Source of the DNA: Streptomyces gobiensis
GTDB taxonomy: Bacteria; Actinomycetota; Actinomycetes; Streptomycetales; Streptomycetaceae
Assembly (NCBI RefSeq): GCF_021216675.1
Contig: NZ_CP086120.1
Span: 1,054,001 to 1,118,000, forward strand
DNA: 64,000 nt
Reading direction: 5' to 3'
The notes beneath the pieces were generated by a model. The model did no database searches, had not been told where the DNA came from, and worked only from the letters and a program-made list of their open reading frames with translations. Position 1 is the first letter of the stretch. The number at the start of each line of letters is the position of its first letter. Shown in pieces: positions 16,798-25,957 of this stretch. A program made the position numbers and the translations under genes.

Positions 16798-17835
16798 ATG
16801 ACCAGCACGCCGCAGGTGACCGCGCACGGGGGCGGGGTGTGGAGCATCCCCGTCCCGATCCCGGACAATCCCCTTGGCCACACCCTCGTCTACCTCCTCG
16901 ATACCGGCCGGGGCCCGGTCCTCATCGACACCGGCTGGGACGACCCCACCGCTTGGGACACCCTTACCGAGGGGCTGGCCGCCTGCGGCACCGACGTCTC
17001 GGATATTCACGGCGTCCTGGTCACCCACCACCACCCCGACCATCACGGGCTCTCCGGGCAGGTGCGGGCTGCCTCCGGCGGGTGGATCGCCATGCACCCC
17101 GCCGACAGCCAGGTGGTGCGCCGCACCCGGGAGGCCCACCCCTCCCTGTGGCTGGACTACCTGACCGCCAAACTCACCGCCGCCGGTGCCCCGGACGACC
17201 ACCTCGCCCCGCTGCGCGCCGCGCAGCCGGGAGACCTGCCCGGCTCCCGGGCCGCCCTTCCCGACCGAGAGATCGTCCCCGGTGAGCTGCTCGATCTCAG
17301 CGGGCGACGGCTGCGCGCGATCTGGACCCCGGGCCACACCCCCGGACATGTCTGTCTGCACCTCGAAGAGGACCACCCGCTGAACAGGCCCGGACATGGC
17401 CGCCTCTTCTCCGGAGACCACCTCCTTCCGGAGATCACCCCGCATATCGGCCTCTATGAGGACCCCGACGACGCGACCGTCACCGATCCCCTGGGCGACT
17501 ATCTCGACTCCCTGGAACGCGTCTCCCGCCTCGACCCGGCCGAAGTGCTCCCCGCCCATCAGCACCCCTTCACCGGTGCCACCGGACGGGTCCGGGAACT
17601 GCTCGCCCACCACGCCCAGCGGCTGGCGGGCCTGCGCACGCTGATCACCGGGCGGCCGCTCACCCCCTGGCAGCTGGCCGAGGAGATGGAGTGGAACCGG
17701 CCCTGGGGGCGCATTCCCTACGGCTCCCGGAACATCGCCGTATCGGAGGCCGAGGCGCATCTGCGCCGCCTGGTGAAACTGGGCGAGGCGGAGCCGGTGC
17801 CGGGCTCGGACCCGGTGGCGTACCAGGCGGTCTGA
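16798..17835 (+). CDS. MBL-fold metallo-hydrolase
   Basis: The 345-residue protein carries the full metallo-beta-lactamase ligand set: THHHPDHHG near residue 76, TPGHTPGH, FSGDHLLP and PAHQHPF. A C-terminal helical domain (LTPWQLAEEMEWNR) resembles the winged extension of actinobacterial lactonase/thioesterase-like MBL proteins. The ATG at 16798 follows GAGAGGGG. It is divergent from the ALDH-ferredoxin operon and shares its KstR-type box, so it may hydrolyse a CoA thioester or lactone in the same pathway. No signal peptide is seen. Confidence 0.85.
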   Translation: MTSTPQVTAHGGGVWSIPVPIPDNPLGHTLVYLLDTGRGPVLIDTGWDDPTAWDTLTEGLAACGTDVSDIHGVLVTHHHPDHHGLSGQVRAASGGWIAMHPADSQVVRRTREAHPSLWLDYLTAKLTAAGAPDDHLAPLRAAQPGDLPGSRAALPDREIVPGELLDLSGRRLRAIWTPGHTPGHVCLHLEEDHPLNRPGHGRLFSGDHLLPEITPHIGLYEDPDDATVTDPLGDYLDSLERVSRLDPAEVLPAHQHPFTGATGRVRELLAHHAQRLAGLRTLITGRPLTPWQLAEEMEWNRPWGRIPYGSRNIAVSEAEAHLRRLVKLGEAEPVPGSDPVAYQAV

Positions 17836-17844
17836 ACGCCCCGG

Positions 17845-18107
17845 TTAGAGTGTGCGGTGCAGTATCCGCCTTCAACCGGGGGAAGCCGGTGCGATTCCGG
17901 CGCTGACCCGCAACCGTGAGCGTGCCTGGCACAGGTCCGCGAGCCGGAGCACCCGGTGGGAGGCAAGGCTCCTGGCAGCCGGAGCGCACCGCCACCCGGC
18001 GGGGCCCGGCTACCGGCACCGTCGAGGTATACGGAAGCTGAGCCCGGTGTGCCCCCGCGCGGTGAGCGCGGTCGGCCAGCGGTGCCCGGCCGACGTAGCC
18101 GCTCACC
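17845..18107 (+). promoter_or_regulatory. Cobalamin riboswitch and expression hairpin
   Basis: The segment around 17875-17965 contains the B12-riboswitch core: GGGGGAAGCCGGTGCGATTC, then CCGGCGCTGACCCGCAAC (the B12-box region), and the closing GAGCCGGAGCACC. Just before the ATG at 18121, GGTGAGCG (18061-18068) pairs with CGCTCACC (18100-18107) around an inner GTCGGCC/GGCCGAC stem. This hairpin could hide the ribosome site when cobalamin is bound. The ECF transporter genes downstream fit control of B12 uptake. Confidence 0.88.
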
Positions 18108-18120
18108 GAAAGGCACCGTC

Positions 18121-19422
18121 ATGTTCCTGCGCCGCAGCGCCGTGGCCCTGGCCGCAACCGCCCTACTCTGCGCGGCCGCAGCCCCCGTGGCCCTCGCCGA
18201 CGGATCGCCGTCCCCGCAGAAGCGGCTACCGACCGGGCTGTACGGGGAGGGTGACCCGCAGTACGACGGGGTCTGGCGGCAGTCGGTCGCCCTGCTGGCC
18301 CAGCACGCGACCGGGGTCACCCCGGCGAAGAAGGCCGTGACCTGGCTGGCCGGTCAGCAGTGCGAGGACGGCTCGTTCGTCTCCTACCGCGCGGACAGCG
18401 GCAAGCCCTGTGACGCCAAGACCCCTGGCGATACCAACGCCACGGCGGTCGCCGTCCAGGCACTGGCCACCGCAGACGGGCACCAGGACGCCGTGAAGAC
18501 CTCGGTGAACTGGCTGAAGACCGTCCAGAACGAGGACGGCGGCTGGAGCTACAACCCCGGCGGGCCGTCCGACGCCAACTCCACCGCGGTCGTCATCGGC
18601 GCGCTCGCCGCGGCGGGGCAGCAGCTGGAGAAGGCCCGCTCCGCCAAGGGCGACAACTCCCCGCTCCATGCGCTGACCGGTCTTCAGCTCGGCTGCGACG
18701 CCAAGGCCGGTGAGCGCGGCGCCTTCGCCTACCAGCCGGGCGAGAAGGGCGAGCTGGCGCCCAATGACGCGGCCACCGTCGCCGCGGCGCTCGCCGCGCT
18801 CGGCAGGGGTCTGGATGTCGCTCCGGCCGAAGAGAAAGACCGCAAGGACACCTCCGTCATCCCGGCCCCCTCCTGCCGCGATGACGGTACGTACGTACTG
18901 AAGGACTCCGCGCGGGCCGCCGCCCGGTATCTCTCCAGCGCGCTGGAGAAGAACGGCCAGTATCTGAAGGCCCCCGCCATGCCGGGCGCCGAAGACGAAG
19001 GGAGCGAAGGGGACCAGGGGAACCAGGGGGACCAGCCGGACTACGGCAACACCGCGCTGGCCGTGCTCGCCCTGGCCGCGGGTGAGCACCCCGGCGCCGC
19101 CCAGAAACCCTTGAACTGGCTGGAGAAGAACTTCACCAAGTGGGACAAGTCAAAGAACGACCCGGCCGCCCTCGGTCAGCTGGTCCTTGCCGTCAACGCC
19201 GCAGGCGCCGACCCGGCCTCCTTCGGCGGCGTCAACCTCGTGGACCGGCTGAACGCCACCGGCCCCACCCCGGCAGCCACCCCGGACTCCGCCCAGGCGG
19301 ACGAGCATGAGAACGACGACCCGGCCCCGGCGGTGTGGTGGATCATCGGCGTCGGTGTGGTCGCCGGTGTCGGCATCGGACTTCTGCTGAGCATGCGCAA
19401 CAAGAAGAAGCAGGGCAGCTGA
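18121..19422 (+). CDS. Exported, membrane-anchored alpha/alpha-barrel protein (intrinsic-factor-like)
   Basis: The 433-residue protein has a signal peptide (start to about ALADG, residue 28), a body of helical repeats with QW-like motifs (LAGQQCEDGSFVSY, VQNEDGGWSYNPGG, then GNTALAVLALAAGEH), a Pro/Glu-rich spacer and a C-terminal membrane helix (WWIIGVGVVAGVGIGLLL) with a KKK tail. The barrel resembles prenyltransferase/squalene-cyclase repeats and the N-terminal domain of animal intrinsic factor and transcobalamin, which share that fold. A B12 riboswitch upstream and an ECF importer downstream make a surface cobalamin-binding role the best reading. Enzymatic cyclase activity is unlikely for an exported protein. 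The stop overlaps the next start (TGATG). Confidence 0.7.
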   Translation: MFLRRSAVALAATALLCAAAAPVALADGSPSPQKRLPTGLYGEGDPQYDGVWRQSVALLAQHATGVTPAKKAVTWLAGQQCEDGSFVSYRADSGKPCDAKTPGDTNATAVAVQALATADGHQDAVKTSVNWLKTVQNEDGGWSYNPGGPSDANSTAVVIGALAAAGQQLEKARSAKGDNSPLHALTGLQLGCDAKAGERGAFAYQPGEKGELAPNDAATVAAALAALGRGLDVAPAEEKDRKDTSVIPAPSCRDDGTYVLKDSARAAARYLSSALEKNGQYLKAPAMPGAEDEGSEGDQGNQGDQPDYGNTALAVLALAAGEHPGAAQKPLNWLEKNFTKWDKSKNDPAALGQLVLAVNAAGADPASFGGVNLVDRLNATGPTPAATPDSAQADEHENDDPAPAVWWIIGVGVVAGVGIGLLLSMRNKKKQGS

Positions 19423-20087
19423 TGCGGTTGCGTTCCGTTGCCGCCGCCGTGCTGAGCGCCGTAGTGCTGGCGCTCAGCACGGCTCACGCCCCCGCCCCCG
19501 CGCACGCGGACTCGGCAACGGGCTACCGCTACTGGTCGTTCTGGACCCAGGACGACCAGGGCGGTTGGGCCTACGCCACCCAGGGCCCCGCCACCGCGCG
19601 CCCCGCCGACGGCGGCGTACTCGGTTTCCGCTTCGCCGTCAGCGAGAACTCCGGCAACGCCGCGAAGCCACGTGGCACGGCGGAGTTCAAGGCCATCTGC
19701 GCCCATACGCCCGCCAAGGGCAGCCAGAAGCGGATCGCGCTTGTCATCGACCCCGGCACCGCCGCTGACGCGCCCGAAGGTGAGTCACCGCCGAAGGCCC
19801 GTACCGCCTGTGCCCAGCTCCCCGAGAACGGCACCGCCGCCGAAGCCCTGGCGGCCACCGCGCAGCCGCTGCGCTACAACTCCGCCTCCCTGCTCTGCGC
19901 CATCGCGGGCTACCCCGCGTCCGGCTGCGGCGAGCAGATCTCCACCGGCGACGGCGCGAAGGACAACCAGAACAGCCCGGAGAGCCAGGACAGCCAGAAC
20001 AGCACCATCCCGCTGATCGCGGGCATCGTCACCGTGGCCCTGCTGGCCGGTGGAGCCATCTGGCAGGCGCGGCGCCGCAGATCATGA
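19422..20087 (+). CDS. Exported, membrane-anchored companion protein of the B12 operon
   Basis: The 221-residue protein has a signal peptide (to about AHAD, residue 29), a globular domain opening with YRYWSFWTQDDQGGWAYA and containing paired Cys in FKAICAH, RTACAQL, LLCAIAGY and SGCGEQ, then an Asn/Ser/Gln linker, one C-terminal helix (IPLIAGIVTVALLAGGAIW) and an Arg-rich tail. I do not recognise a named domain with confidence. The YWSFW/GWAY start and its partnership with the alpha-barrel protein recall the small C-terminal beta-domain of intrinsic factor and transcobalamin. Its start overlaps the previous stop and its stop overlaps the ecfT start (ATGA). Confidence 0.65.
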   Translation: MRLRSVAAAVLSAVVLALSTAHAPAPAHADSATGYRYWSFWTQDDQGGWAYATQGPATARPADGGVLGFRFAVSENSGNAAKPRGTAEFKAICAHTPAKGSQKRIALVIDPGTAADAPEGESPPKARTACAQLPENGTAAEALAATAQPLRYNSASLLCAIAGYPASGCGEQISTGDGAKDNQNSPESQDSQNSTIPLIAGIVTVALLAGGAIWQARRRRS

Positions 20088-21217
20088 CCGCTATGCCGGG
20101 CAGCTCACGCGCGGCCGCCCTGCGGACGCCGCAGGCGAGCCGCGTCACCGCGCTGCACGCGGGGGCGTGGTGGCTGTGGGCGCTGGGGCTGGCCACGGCA
20201 GCGTCCCGCACGACCAATCCGCTGCTGCTCGCTCTGCTGGTGGCGGTCGCGGGCTATGTCGTCGCCGCGCGCCGCACGGACGCACCGTGGGCACGCTCGT
20301 ACGGTGCCTTCCTCAAGCTCGGACTGCTGGTGCTCGCCATCCGGCTGGTCTTCGCGATCGTCCTCGGCTCCCCCATCCCCGGCACCCATATCCTGTTCAC
20401 CCTCCCCGAAGTCCCGCTGCCCGACTGGGCGCAGGGGGTGCGGCTCGGCGGACGGGTCACCGCCGAGGGGCTGCTCTTCGCGCTGTACGACGGAATGAAG
20501 CTGGCGACCCTGCTGATCTGTGTAGGCGCGGCGAACGCCCTGGCCAGCCCGGCCCGGCTGCTCAAGTCACTGCCCGGCGCGCTCTATGAGGCGGGGGTCG
20601 CCGTCGTCGTGGCGATGACCTTCGCTCCGAACCTGGTCGCCGATGTGCGGCGGCTGCGCACCGCCCGGCGGCTGCGTGGCCGTAACGACAAAGGAGCGCG
20701 GGCCCTCGCGCAGGTCGCGCTGCCGGTGCTGGAGGGCGCGCTGGAGCGCTCGGTCGCACTCGCCGCCGCGATGGACGCCCGCGGCTACGGGCGTTCCGCC
20801 CAGGTGCCGCGTGCCATCCGGCACACCACGAACGCGCTCACTCTCGGTGGGTTGCTGGGCGTATGTGCCGGTACCTACGGTCTGCTCGCCGCCCAAGGCG
20901 CTGGATACGGGCTGCCGGTGCTGCTGCTCGGGCTCGCCGCCGCGCTCGGCGGGCTGTGGCTGGGCGGCCGCCGTACCGTACGTACCCGCTACCGGCCGGA
21001 CCGCTGGGGAGCACGCGCCTGGCTGGTCTCCGGCTCCGGGATCGCGGTCGCCGCCGTGATGATCTGGGCCGCCGCCCAGGCCCCCGCCGCGCTCAGCCCG
21101 CCCACGGTCCCGCTGGCCGTACCCCCGCTGCCGCTGTGGCCCGCGGCCGCCGCACTGCTCGGCCTGGCTCCGGCCGTGCTCGCGCCCGTACCGCCCGTAC
21201 CGAGGAAACCCAAGTGA
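20084..21217 (+). CDS. ECF transporter transmembrane component T (CbiQ family)
   Basis: The 377-residue protein has several hydrophobic helices and the cytoplasmic coupling motif region of EcfT (AAAMDARGYGRSAQVPR, an A-R-G box). EcfT couples ATP use by the EcfA subunits to toppling of the substrate-binding S subunit. It overlaps genes on both sides by 4 nt (ATGA, GTGA), so the operon is tightly coupled. Extra C-terminal helices make it longer than a minimal CbiQ. The riboswitch upstream suggests cobalamin or a precursor as substrate. Confidence 0.82.
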   Translation: MTAMPGSSRAAALRTPQASRVTALHAGAWWLWALGLATAASRTTNPLLLALLVAVAGYVVAARRTDAPWARSYGAFLKLGLLVLAIRLVFAIVLGSPIPGTHILFTLPEVPLPDWAQGVRLGGRVTAEGLLFALYDGMKLATLLICVGAANALASPARLLKSLPGALYEAGVAVVVAMTFAPNLVADVRRLRTARRLRGRNDKGARALAQVALPVLEGALERSVALAAAMDARGYGRSAQVPRAIRHTTNALTLGGLLGVCAGTYGLLAAQGAGYGLPVLLLGLAAALGGLWLGGRRTVRTRYRPDRWGARAWLVSGSGIAVAAVMIWAAAQAPAALSPPTVPLAVPPLPLWPAAAALLGLAPAVLAPVPPVPRKPK

Positions 21218-22827
21218 TCCGCTTCGAGCATGTCAGCGTCCATTACGAGGACGCCACCGAGCCCGCCGTCCAGGGCATCGACCTCACCATCCCGGAGGGG
21301 GAACTGGCCCTGCTCGTCGGCCCCTCGGGCGTCGGCAAGTCCACCCTCCTGGGCACCGTCTCCGGGCTTGTACCGCACTTCACCGGCGGGACCCTGCGCG
21401 GGCGCGTGACGGTGAACGGCCGCGACACCCGTACCCACAAACCACGTGAACTCGCCGATATCGTAGGCACCGTGGGACAGGACCCGCTCGCGCACTTTGT
21501 CACCGACACCGTGGAAGACGAACTCGCCTACGGCATGGAATCCCTGGGCCTGCCGCCCGACACCATGCGCCGCCGGGTGGAGGAGACCCTGGACCTGCTC
21601 GGTCTGGCCGAGCTGCGTGACCGCCCCATCGCCACCCTCTCCGGCGGCCAGCAACAGCGCGTGGCCATCGGCTCGGTGCTCACCCCGCACCCCCGGGTCC
21701 TCGTCCTCGACGAGCCGACCTCCGCGCTCGACCCGGCCGCCGCCGAAGAAGTCCTCGCCGTCCTCCAGCGCCTCGTCCATGACCTCGGCACGACGGTCCT
21801 GATGGCCGAGCACCGGCTGGAGCGGGTCGTCCAGTACGCCGACCAGGTGCTGCTGCTGTCCGCACCGGGCGCCCCGGCAAGGCTCGGTGACCCGGCCGAG
21901 CTGATGGCCGTATCGCCCGTTCACCCCCCGGTGGTGGCCCTGGGACGGCTCGCGGGCTGGTCACCGCTCCCCCTCTCGGTACGCGACGCACGCCGCAAGG
22001 CGGCACCCCTGCGCGAACGGCTGGCCCCGCACACCCCACCCACCCCGGCCGAACCCCACTCCCCCACCCCCATCGCCACGGTCGACCGCCTCACCGTGCG
22101 CCGTGCCCGCACCCCCGTCCTGCACGACGTCTCACTCACCGTCCGTCCCGGCGAGACCATCGCCCTGATGGGCCGCAACGGCGCGGGCAAGACCACCCTC
22201 CTGGGCTCCCTCATCGGCGCCCACCAGCCCGCCCACGGCACCATCGACGTGGGCGGCCACACGCCCCACCGCACCAAGCCCGGCACCCTCCTGCACCACA
22301 TAGGTCTGGTCCCCCAGGACCCGCGCGATCTGCTCTACGCGGATACCGTCGCCGCCGAGTGCGAGGCCGCCGACCAGGACGCCCAGGCGGCACCCGGCAC
22401 CTGCCGCGCCCTGGTCAGCGCCCTCCTCCCGGACATCGCGGACACCACCCACCCCCGGGACCTCTCCGAGGGCCAACGCCTGGCCCTCGCGCTGGCCATC
22501 ATCCTGGCCGCCGCCCCGCCGCTGATCCTCCTCGACGAACCGACCCGTGGTCTGGACTACGCCGCCAAGGCCCGCCTGACCGGCATCCTCCGCGACCTGG
22601 CCGCCCAGGGCCACGCGATCGTGCTGGCCACCCACGATGTCGAACTCGCCGCCGAACTCGCCCATCGCGTGGTGATCCTGGCCCAGGGCGAGATCGTCGC
22701 CGACGGCCCCACCCCCGACGTCGTCGTCTCCTCCCCCGCCTTCGCCCCCCAAACCGCCAAGATCCTCACCCCCCAACGCTGGCTAACAGTCCCCCAGGTC
22801 CACCAAGCCCTGGAGACAACCCCATGA
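21214..22827 (+). CDS. ECF transporter duplicated ATPase (EcfA-EcfA')
   Basis: The 537-residue protein contains two ABC ATPase domains in one chain. The first has GPSGVGKST, LSGGQQQR and VLVLDEPTSALD. The second has GRNGAGKTT, LSEGQRLALAL and LILLDEPTRGLD. The linker is Pro-rich. The GTG at 21214 overlaps the ecfT stop. In ECF systems this pair energises transport with EcfT and the S component encoded next to it. Confidence 0.88.
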   Translation: MIRFEHVSVHYEDATEPAVQGIDLTIPEGELALLVGPSGVGKSTLLGTVSGLVPHFTGGTLRGRVTVNGRDTRTHKPRELADIVGTVGQDPLAHFVTDTVEDELAYGMESLGLPPDTMRRRVEETLDLLGLAELRDRPIATLSGGQQQRVAIGSVLTPHPRVLVLDEPTSALDPAAAEEVLAVLQRLVHDLGTTVLMAEHRLERVVQYADQVLLLSAPGAPARLGDPAELMAVSPVHPPVVALGRLAGWSPLPLSVRDARRKAAPLRERLAPHTPPTPAEPHSPTPIATVDRLTVRRARTPVLHDVSLTVRPGETIALMGRNGAGKTTLLGSLIGAHQPAHGTIDVGGHTPHRTKPGTLLHHIGLVPQDPRDLLYADTVAAECEAADQDAQAAPGTCRALVSALLPDIADTTHPRDLSEGQRLALALAIILAAAPPLILLDEPTRGLDYAAKARLTGILRDLAAQGHAIVLATHDVELAAELAHRVVILAQGEIVADGPTPDVVVSSPAFAPQTAKILTPQRWLTVPQVHQALETTP

Positions 22828-23792
22828 GCGAGAGCCACAAACCCCCCACCGTTGTGGGCAGTCTCCGCCATGGGCGGAGGGTGGGCACAACACCGGCCAC
22901 CGACCCGCACCGTGCCAACCCCGGGGCCCCGGGGCGAAGCCCCGGTTACGGGAAGGGGCGGGACCGGGGAAGAGACCCCGACGCACAAGCGCAAGCCATC
23001 CGGATCGGCCCCCGCTCAGCCACCGCCCTGACCCTCGTCTCAGCCACCGGCGCAGCCGCCTTCGGCTGGCCCCTGCTCGCCCACTCCGCCTCCGGCCTGG
23101 CACACTCCAAAGACGCCCCCTGGCTCTTCGCCGCGCTCCTGCCGCTCCTCCTCGCCGTGGTCATAGCGACCATCGCCGACACCGGCCTGAACGCCAAAGC
23201 CATCGCCATGCTGGGCGTACTCGCCGCCGCTGGCGCCGCGCTACGGCCCCTGGGCGCCGGGACGGCGGGCCTGGAACCGATGTTCTTCCTGATGGTCCTC
23301 TCCGGCCGCGTCCTGGGACCCGGCTTCGGCTTCGTCCTGGGCGCCGTATCGATGTTCGCGTCCGCCCTGCTGACCGGCGGGGTGGGTCCGTGGATGCCGT
23401 TCCAGATGCTGGCCATGGGGTGGGTGGCCATGGGGGCGGGCCTGCTGCCCGGCCCCCACTCGCTGCGCGGCCACCGCGAGCGGCTGATGATCGCCGCGTA
23501 CGGGGCGGTCGCCGCCGTGCTCTACGGCGTCGTGATGAACCTCCAGGGCTGGACGTATATCGCGGGGCTCAGCTCGGGCATCTCCTTCGTCCCGGGCGAC
23601 CCGCTCGCCGAGAACCTGGCCCGGTTCACCGCGTACTGGCTGGCCACTTCGCTCGGCTGGGATCTGCCGCGTGCGCTGCTGACCGCCGTACTGACCCTCA
23701 CCCTGGGCGGAACGATCCTGCGCGCCCTGCGCCGGGCTACGCGCCGCGCCGCCTTTGACGCCCCGGTCGCCTTCGAAAGGCCCGATGGGTGA
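22824..23792 (+). CDS. ECF transporter substrate-specific component S
   Basis: The 322-residue protein has a polar N-terminal extension of about 65 residues and then several membrane helices (ATALTLVSATGAAAFGWPLL, PLLLAVVIATIADTG, FFLMVLSGRVLGPGFGFVLG, GAVAAVLYGVVMN). This is the six-helix arrangement of S components, which hold the vitamin. The start overlaps the ATPase stop (ATGA). The N-terminal extension is encoded by a variant palindromic repeat, so residues about 10-40 are probably not part of the ancestral protein. The substrate is taken as cobalamin from the riboswitch, not from residues. Confidence 0.78.
   Translation: MSESHKPPTVVGSLRHGRRVGTTPATDPHRANPGAPGRSPGYGKGRDRGRDPDAQAQAIRIGPRSATALTLVSATGAAAFGWPLLAHSASGLAHSKDAPWLFAALLPLLLAVVIATIADTGLNAKAIAMLGVLAAAGAALRPLGAGTAGLEPMFFLMVLSGRVLGPGFGFVLGAVSMFASALLTGGVGPWMPFQMLAMGWVAMGAGLLPGPHSLRGHRERLMIAAYGAVAAVLYGVVMNLQGWTYIAGLSSGISFVPGDPLAENLARFTAYWLATSLGWDLPRALLTAVLTLTLGGTILRALRRATRRAAFDAPVAFERPDG
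22851..22891. repeat. Palindromic repeat variant inside the ECF S gene (copy 3)
   Basis: The outer arms GTTGTGGGCA and GTGGGCACAAC match the 46-nt repeat, but the inner stem is different: CTCCGCC pairs with GGCGGAG around ATG. Arm conservation with a changed but still paired inner stem suggests the fold, not the sequence, is maintained. It lies just after the start codon, in frame. It is followed by a GGGGCCCCGGGGCGAAGCCC stretch also seen near 45440. Confidence 0.75.
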
Positions 23793-23977
23793 CCGGACAA
23801 CATGCCATATGATCCACCCCACATCAGGAACTGTCAGGTGAACGGTGGAGTTTCTGCGTCTGACGTCCGGAGTCGACCGCTCCCCGGCTTGAAGCCAGGA
23901 CGTGTACCCGCGAGTGGCAGACCCACCGCGCAGGCATGTGATCGGTAAGTGAGACGGGACTGAACGGGACGCAGAAC

Positions 23978-25957
23978 GTGACAACAGAAACGACCAGCCG
24001 CGAGACACCGGTGCAGTGGGGGTCACGCACCGGCACGGCGCTGGTGGCCCTATGGCTGTTGGCGGGGGCCCTGGCGGTGCGCCAGGCGGTCGCGGTGCTG
24101 CGGCTCCCTCCGGAGAAACGGCTCACGGATCTGGTGGCCTGGCTCGGTGACCGGGGGGTGCTGCGGGACGGGCACTCCCTGTACGACAGCGAGACCTTCA
24201 CCGGTACACCGCTGGCCGGGCTGGTGCTCAGGCCACTGACCAACGCCGCACAGCAAGGGCTCGGGGTGGCCTGGACCTTCGGCACGCTGCTGCTCGTCGG
24301 TGCGCTGGGCGTACTGGCCGTACGGGCGCTGCCGGGGGTGCTCTCCAGTCGCGCCCAGCTGATCGCGACACCCATAGCGATCAGCCTGCTGGTCGTCTCC
24401 GTCCCCGTCCGCAACACCTTCTCGCTGGGGCAGACCAGCATCATCCCGGTGCTGCTCGTACTCGGTGGCTTCATCTACGGGACCAGGGCGCCGCGTCTGG
24501 GCGGGGCGCTGGTCGCCGTGGCGGCCGCGCTGCAGCCCCCGCTATTGCTGTTCGTACCGCTGCTGTGGCTGGTCGGCCGGCGTCGTGAGGCCGCGATCGC
24601 GGGCGGTGGCTTCGCGGCCCTTACCGCGCTGGCCTGGGCGGCGTTGCCCAGTGACTCCTGGGCCTACTGGGTGCACCATGTCGCGGGCGTCGGTCTGGGC
24701 GGTGCGTCCGACCAGCTCTCCAACCAGTCACTGCACGGTCTGCTGCTGCGGCTCGGGCTGGCCGGGCCGCTGGAGATCGGGCTCTTTGCCGTACTCGCCG
24801 CTGCCATAGCGGTACTGGGGCTGCGCCGCGCGGCCCACTACGCACGGGACGGTCAGCTGCTGCTCGCAGCCGCGCTCACCGGCTGTGTCGCGGTCGCCGT
24901 GTCGCCCGTCGCCTGGCAGCACCAGCAGCTGTGGATTCTGCTCGCCGCCGTCGGCCGGGTCGGCCGCCGCACCGGGGACCGCTATGTCTGGCCGGTGTTC
25001 CTGGTGCTGGTGATGACGCTGGACGCCCAGGCGCTGGTGCCCAAGATCGCCTGGCTGGCGCCGCTGGGCGAGAACGCCCCGCTGCTCGCGGCCCTGTTGG
25101 CCGCCTGTGTGCTGCCCTTTGTCTCCCGCACCTCCACGCTGTGGGACCGGCCGGAGTCCTCGGGCCCGTTCAGCCGCCCCAATCTGATGCTGGAGCTGCT
25201 GCTGATCCGGGTCGGCTACTTCGTCTACTCCTATGTGCGCTCCATGGCGCCCAGCGGCCGTGACCTGGCCGAGGGCCACGGCCAGCAGATCCTGAACATC
25301 GAGAAGTTCCTGTCCATCGATATCGAGCACTGGCTCAACCAGGCCGTGGCGCACACGGGCTGGCTCAACGACAGCATGAACTTCTACTACGGGGCCTTTC
25401 ACTTCCTGATCCCCATATCCCTGCTCGCCCTGCTCTATCTGCGCCGCCCCGCCACCTACCGCTGGGCGCGTACCTCGCTCTCCTTCGCCACCCTGCTCGG
25501 CCTGGTCGGCTTCTGGCTCTATCCGCTGGCGCCGCCACGGCTGATGCCGGGGCTGGACTATATCGACACCGCCCATGGCCCGCAGAACTTCGATGACCCT
25601 GACTTCGGCGTGCTCACCGGCATCTCCAACCAGTACGCGGCGATGCCCTCGCTCCATGTGGGCTGGTCCCTCTGGGCGGGCATCGTGATCATCCGGCTCA
25701 CGCCGAATCTCTGGCTACGGCTCCTCGGTGTCCTCTATCCGCTGCTCACCACGGTGGTGGTGATGGGCACCGCCAACCACTATCTGCTGGACGCGGTGGG
25801 CGGCGCCGCCGTGGTCGCGGCGGGCTTCGGTATCGCGGCGGTGTGGCGGCGCTACGGTCCTGGTCAGCCGTCGGAAACGGCCGACCAGGACACCGACCGG
25901 CCCCCCGTCGAGCCCGCCTTGCGTGAGCCTATGCGTACCGCACCCGCAGCTCCTTGA
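23978..25957 (+). CDS. GT87-type membrane glycosyltransferase fused to a PAP2-family domain
   Basis: The 659-residue protein has two parts. Residues 1-400 form a polytopic GT-C domain (DUF2029/GT87-like, helices such as LVALWLLAGALAVRQAVAVL). Residues 415-640 form a PAP2/inositolphosphotransferase-like membrane domain with AAMPSLHVGWSLW and NHYLLDAVGGAAV, the conserved His and Asp region of that fold. It probably uses a polyprenyl-phosphate sugar and a lipid phosphate at the outer face of the membrane. The GTG at 23978 is the start consistent with the first helix. The 185 nt upstream show no gene. Its last 29 nt overlap the convergent cyp125 end. Confidence 0.8.
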   Translation: MTTETTSRETPVQWGSRTGTALVALWLLAGALAVRQAVAVLRLPPEKRLTDLVAWLGDRGVLRDGHSLYDSETFTGTPLAGLVLRPLTNAAQQGLGVAWTFGTLLLVGALGVLAVRALPGVLSSRAQLIATPIAISLLVVSVPVRNTFSLGQTSIIPVLLVLGGFIYGTRAPRLGGALVAVAAALQPPLLLFVPLLWLVGRRREAAIAGGGFAALTALAWAALPSDSWAYWVHHVAGVGLGGASDQLSNQSLHGLLLRLGLAGPLEIGLFAVLAAAIAVLGLRRAAHYARDGQLLLAAALTGCVAVAVSPVAWQHQQLWILLAAVGRVGRRTGDRYVWPVFLVLVMTLDAQALVPKIAWLAPLGENAPLLAALLAACVLPFVSRTSTLWDRPESSGPFSRPNLMLELLLIRVGYFVYSYVRSMAPSGRDLAEGHGQQILNIEKFLSIDIEHWLNQAVAHTGWLNDSMNFYYGAFHFLIPISLLALLYLRRPATYRWARTSLSFATLLGLVGFWLYPLAPPRLMPGLDYIDTAHGPQNFDDPDFGVLTGISNQYAAMPSLHVGWSLWAGIVIIRLTPNLWLRLLGVLYPLLTTVVVMGTANHYLLDAVGGAAVVAAGFGIAAVWRRYGPGQPSETADQDTDRPPVEPALREPMRTAPAAP

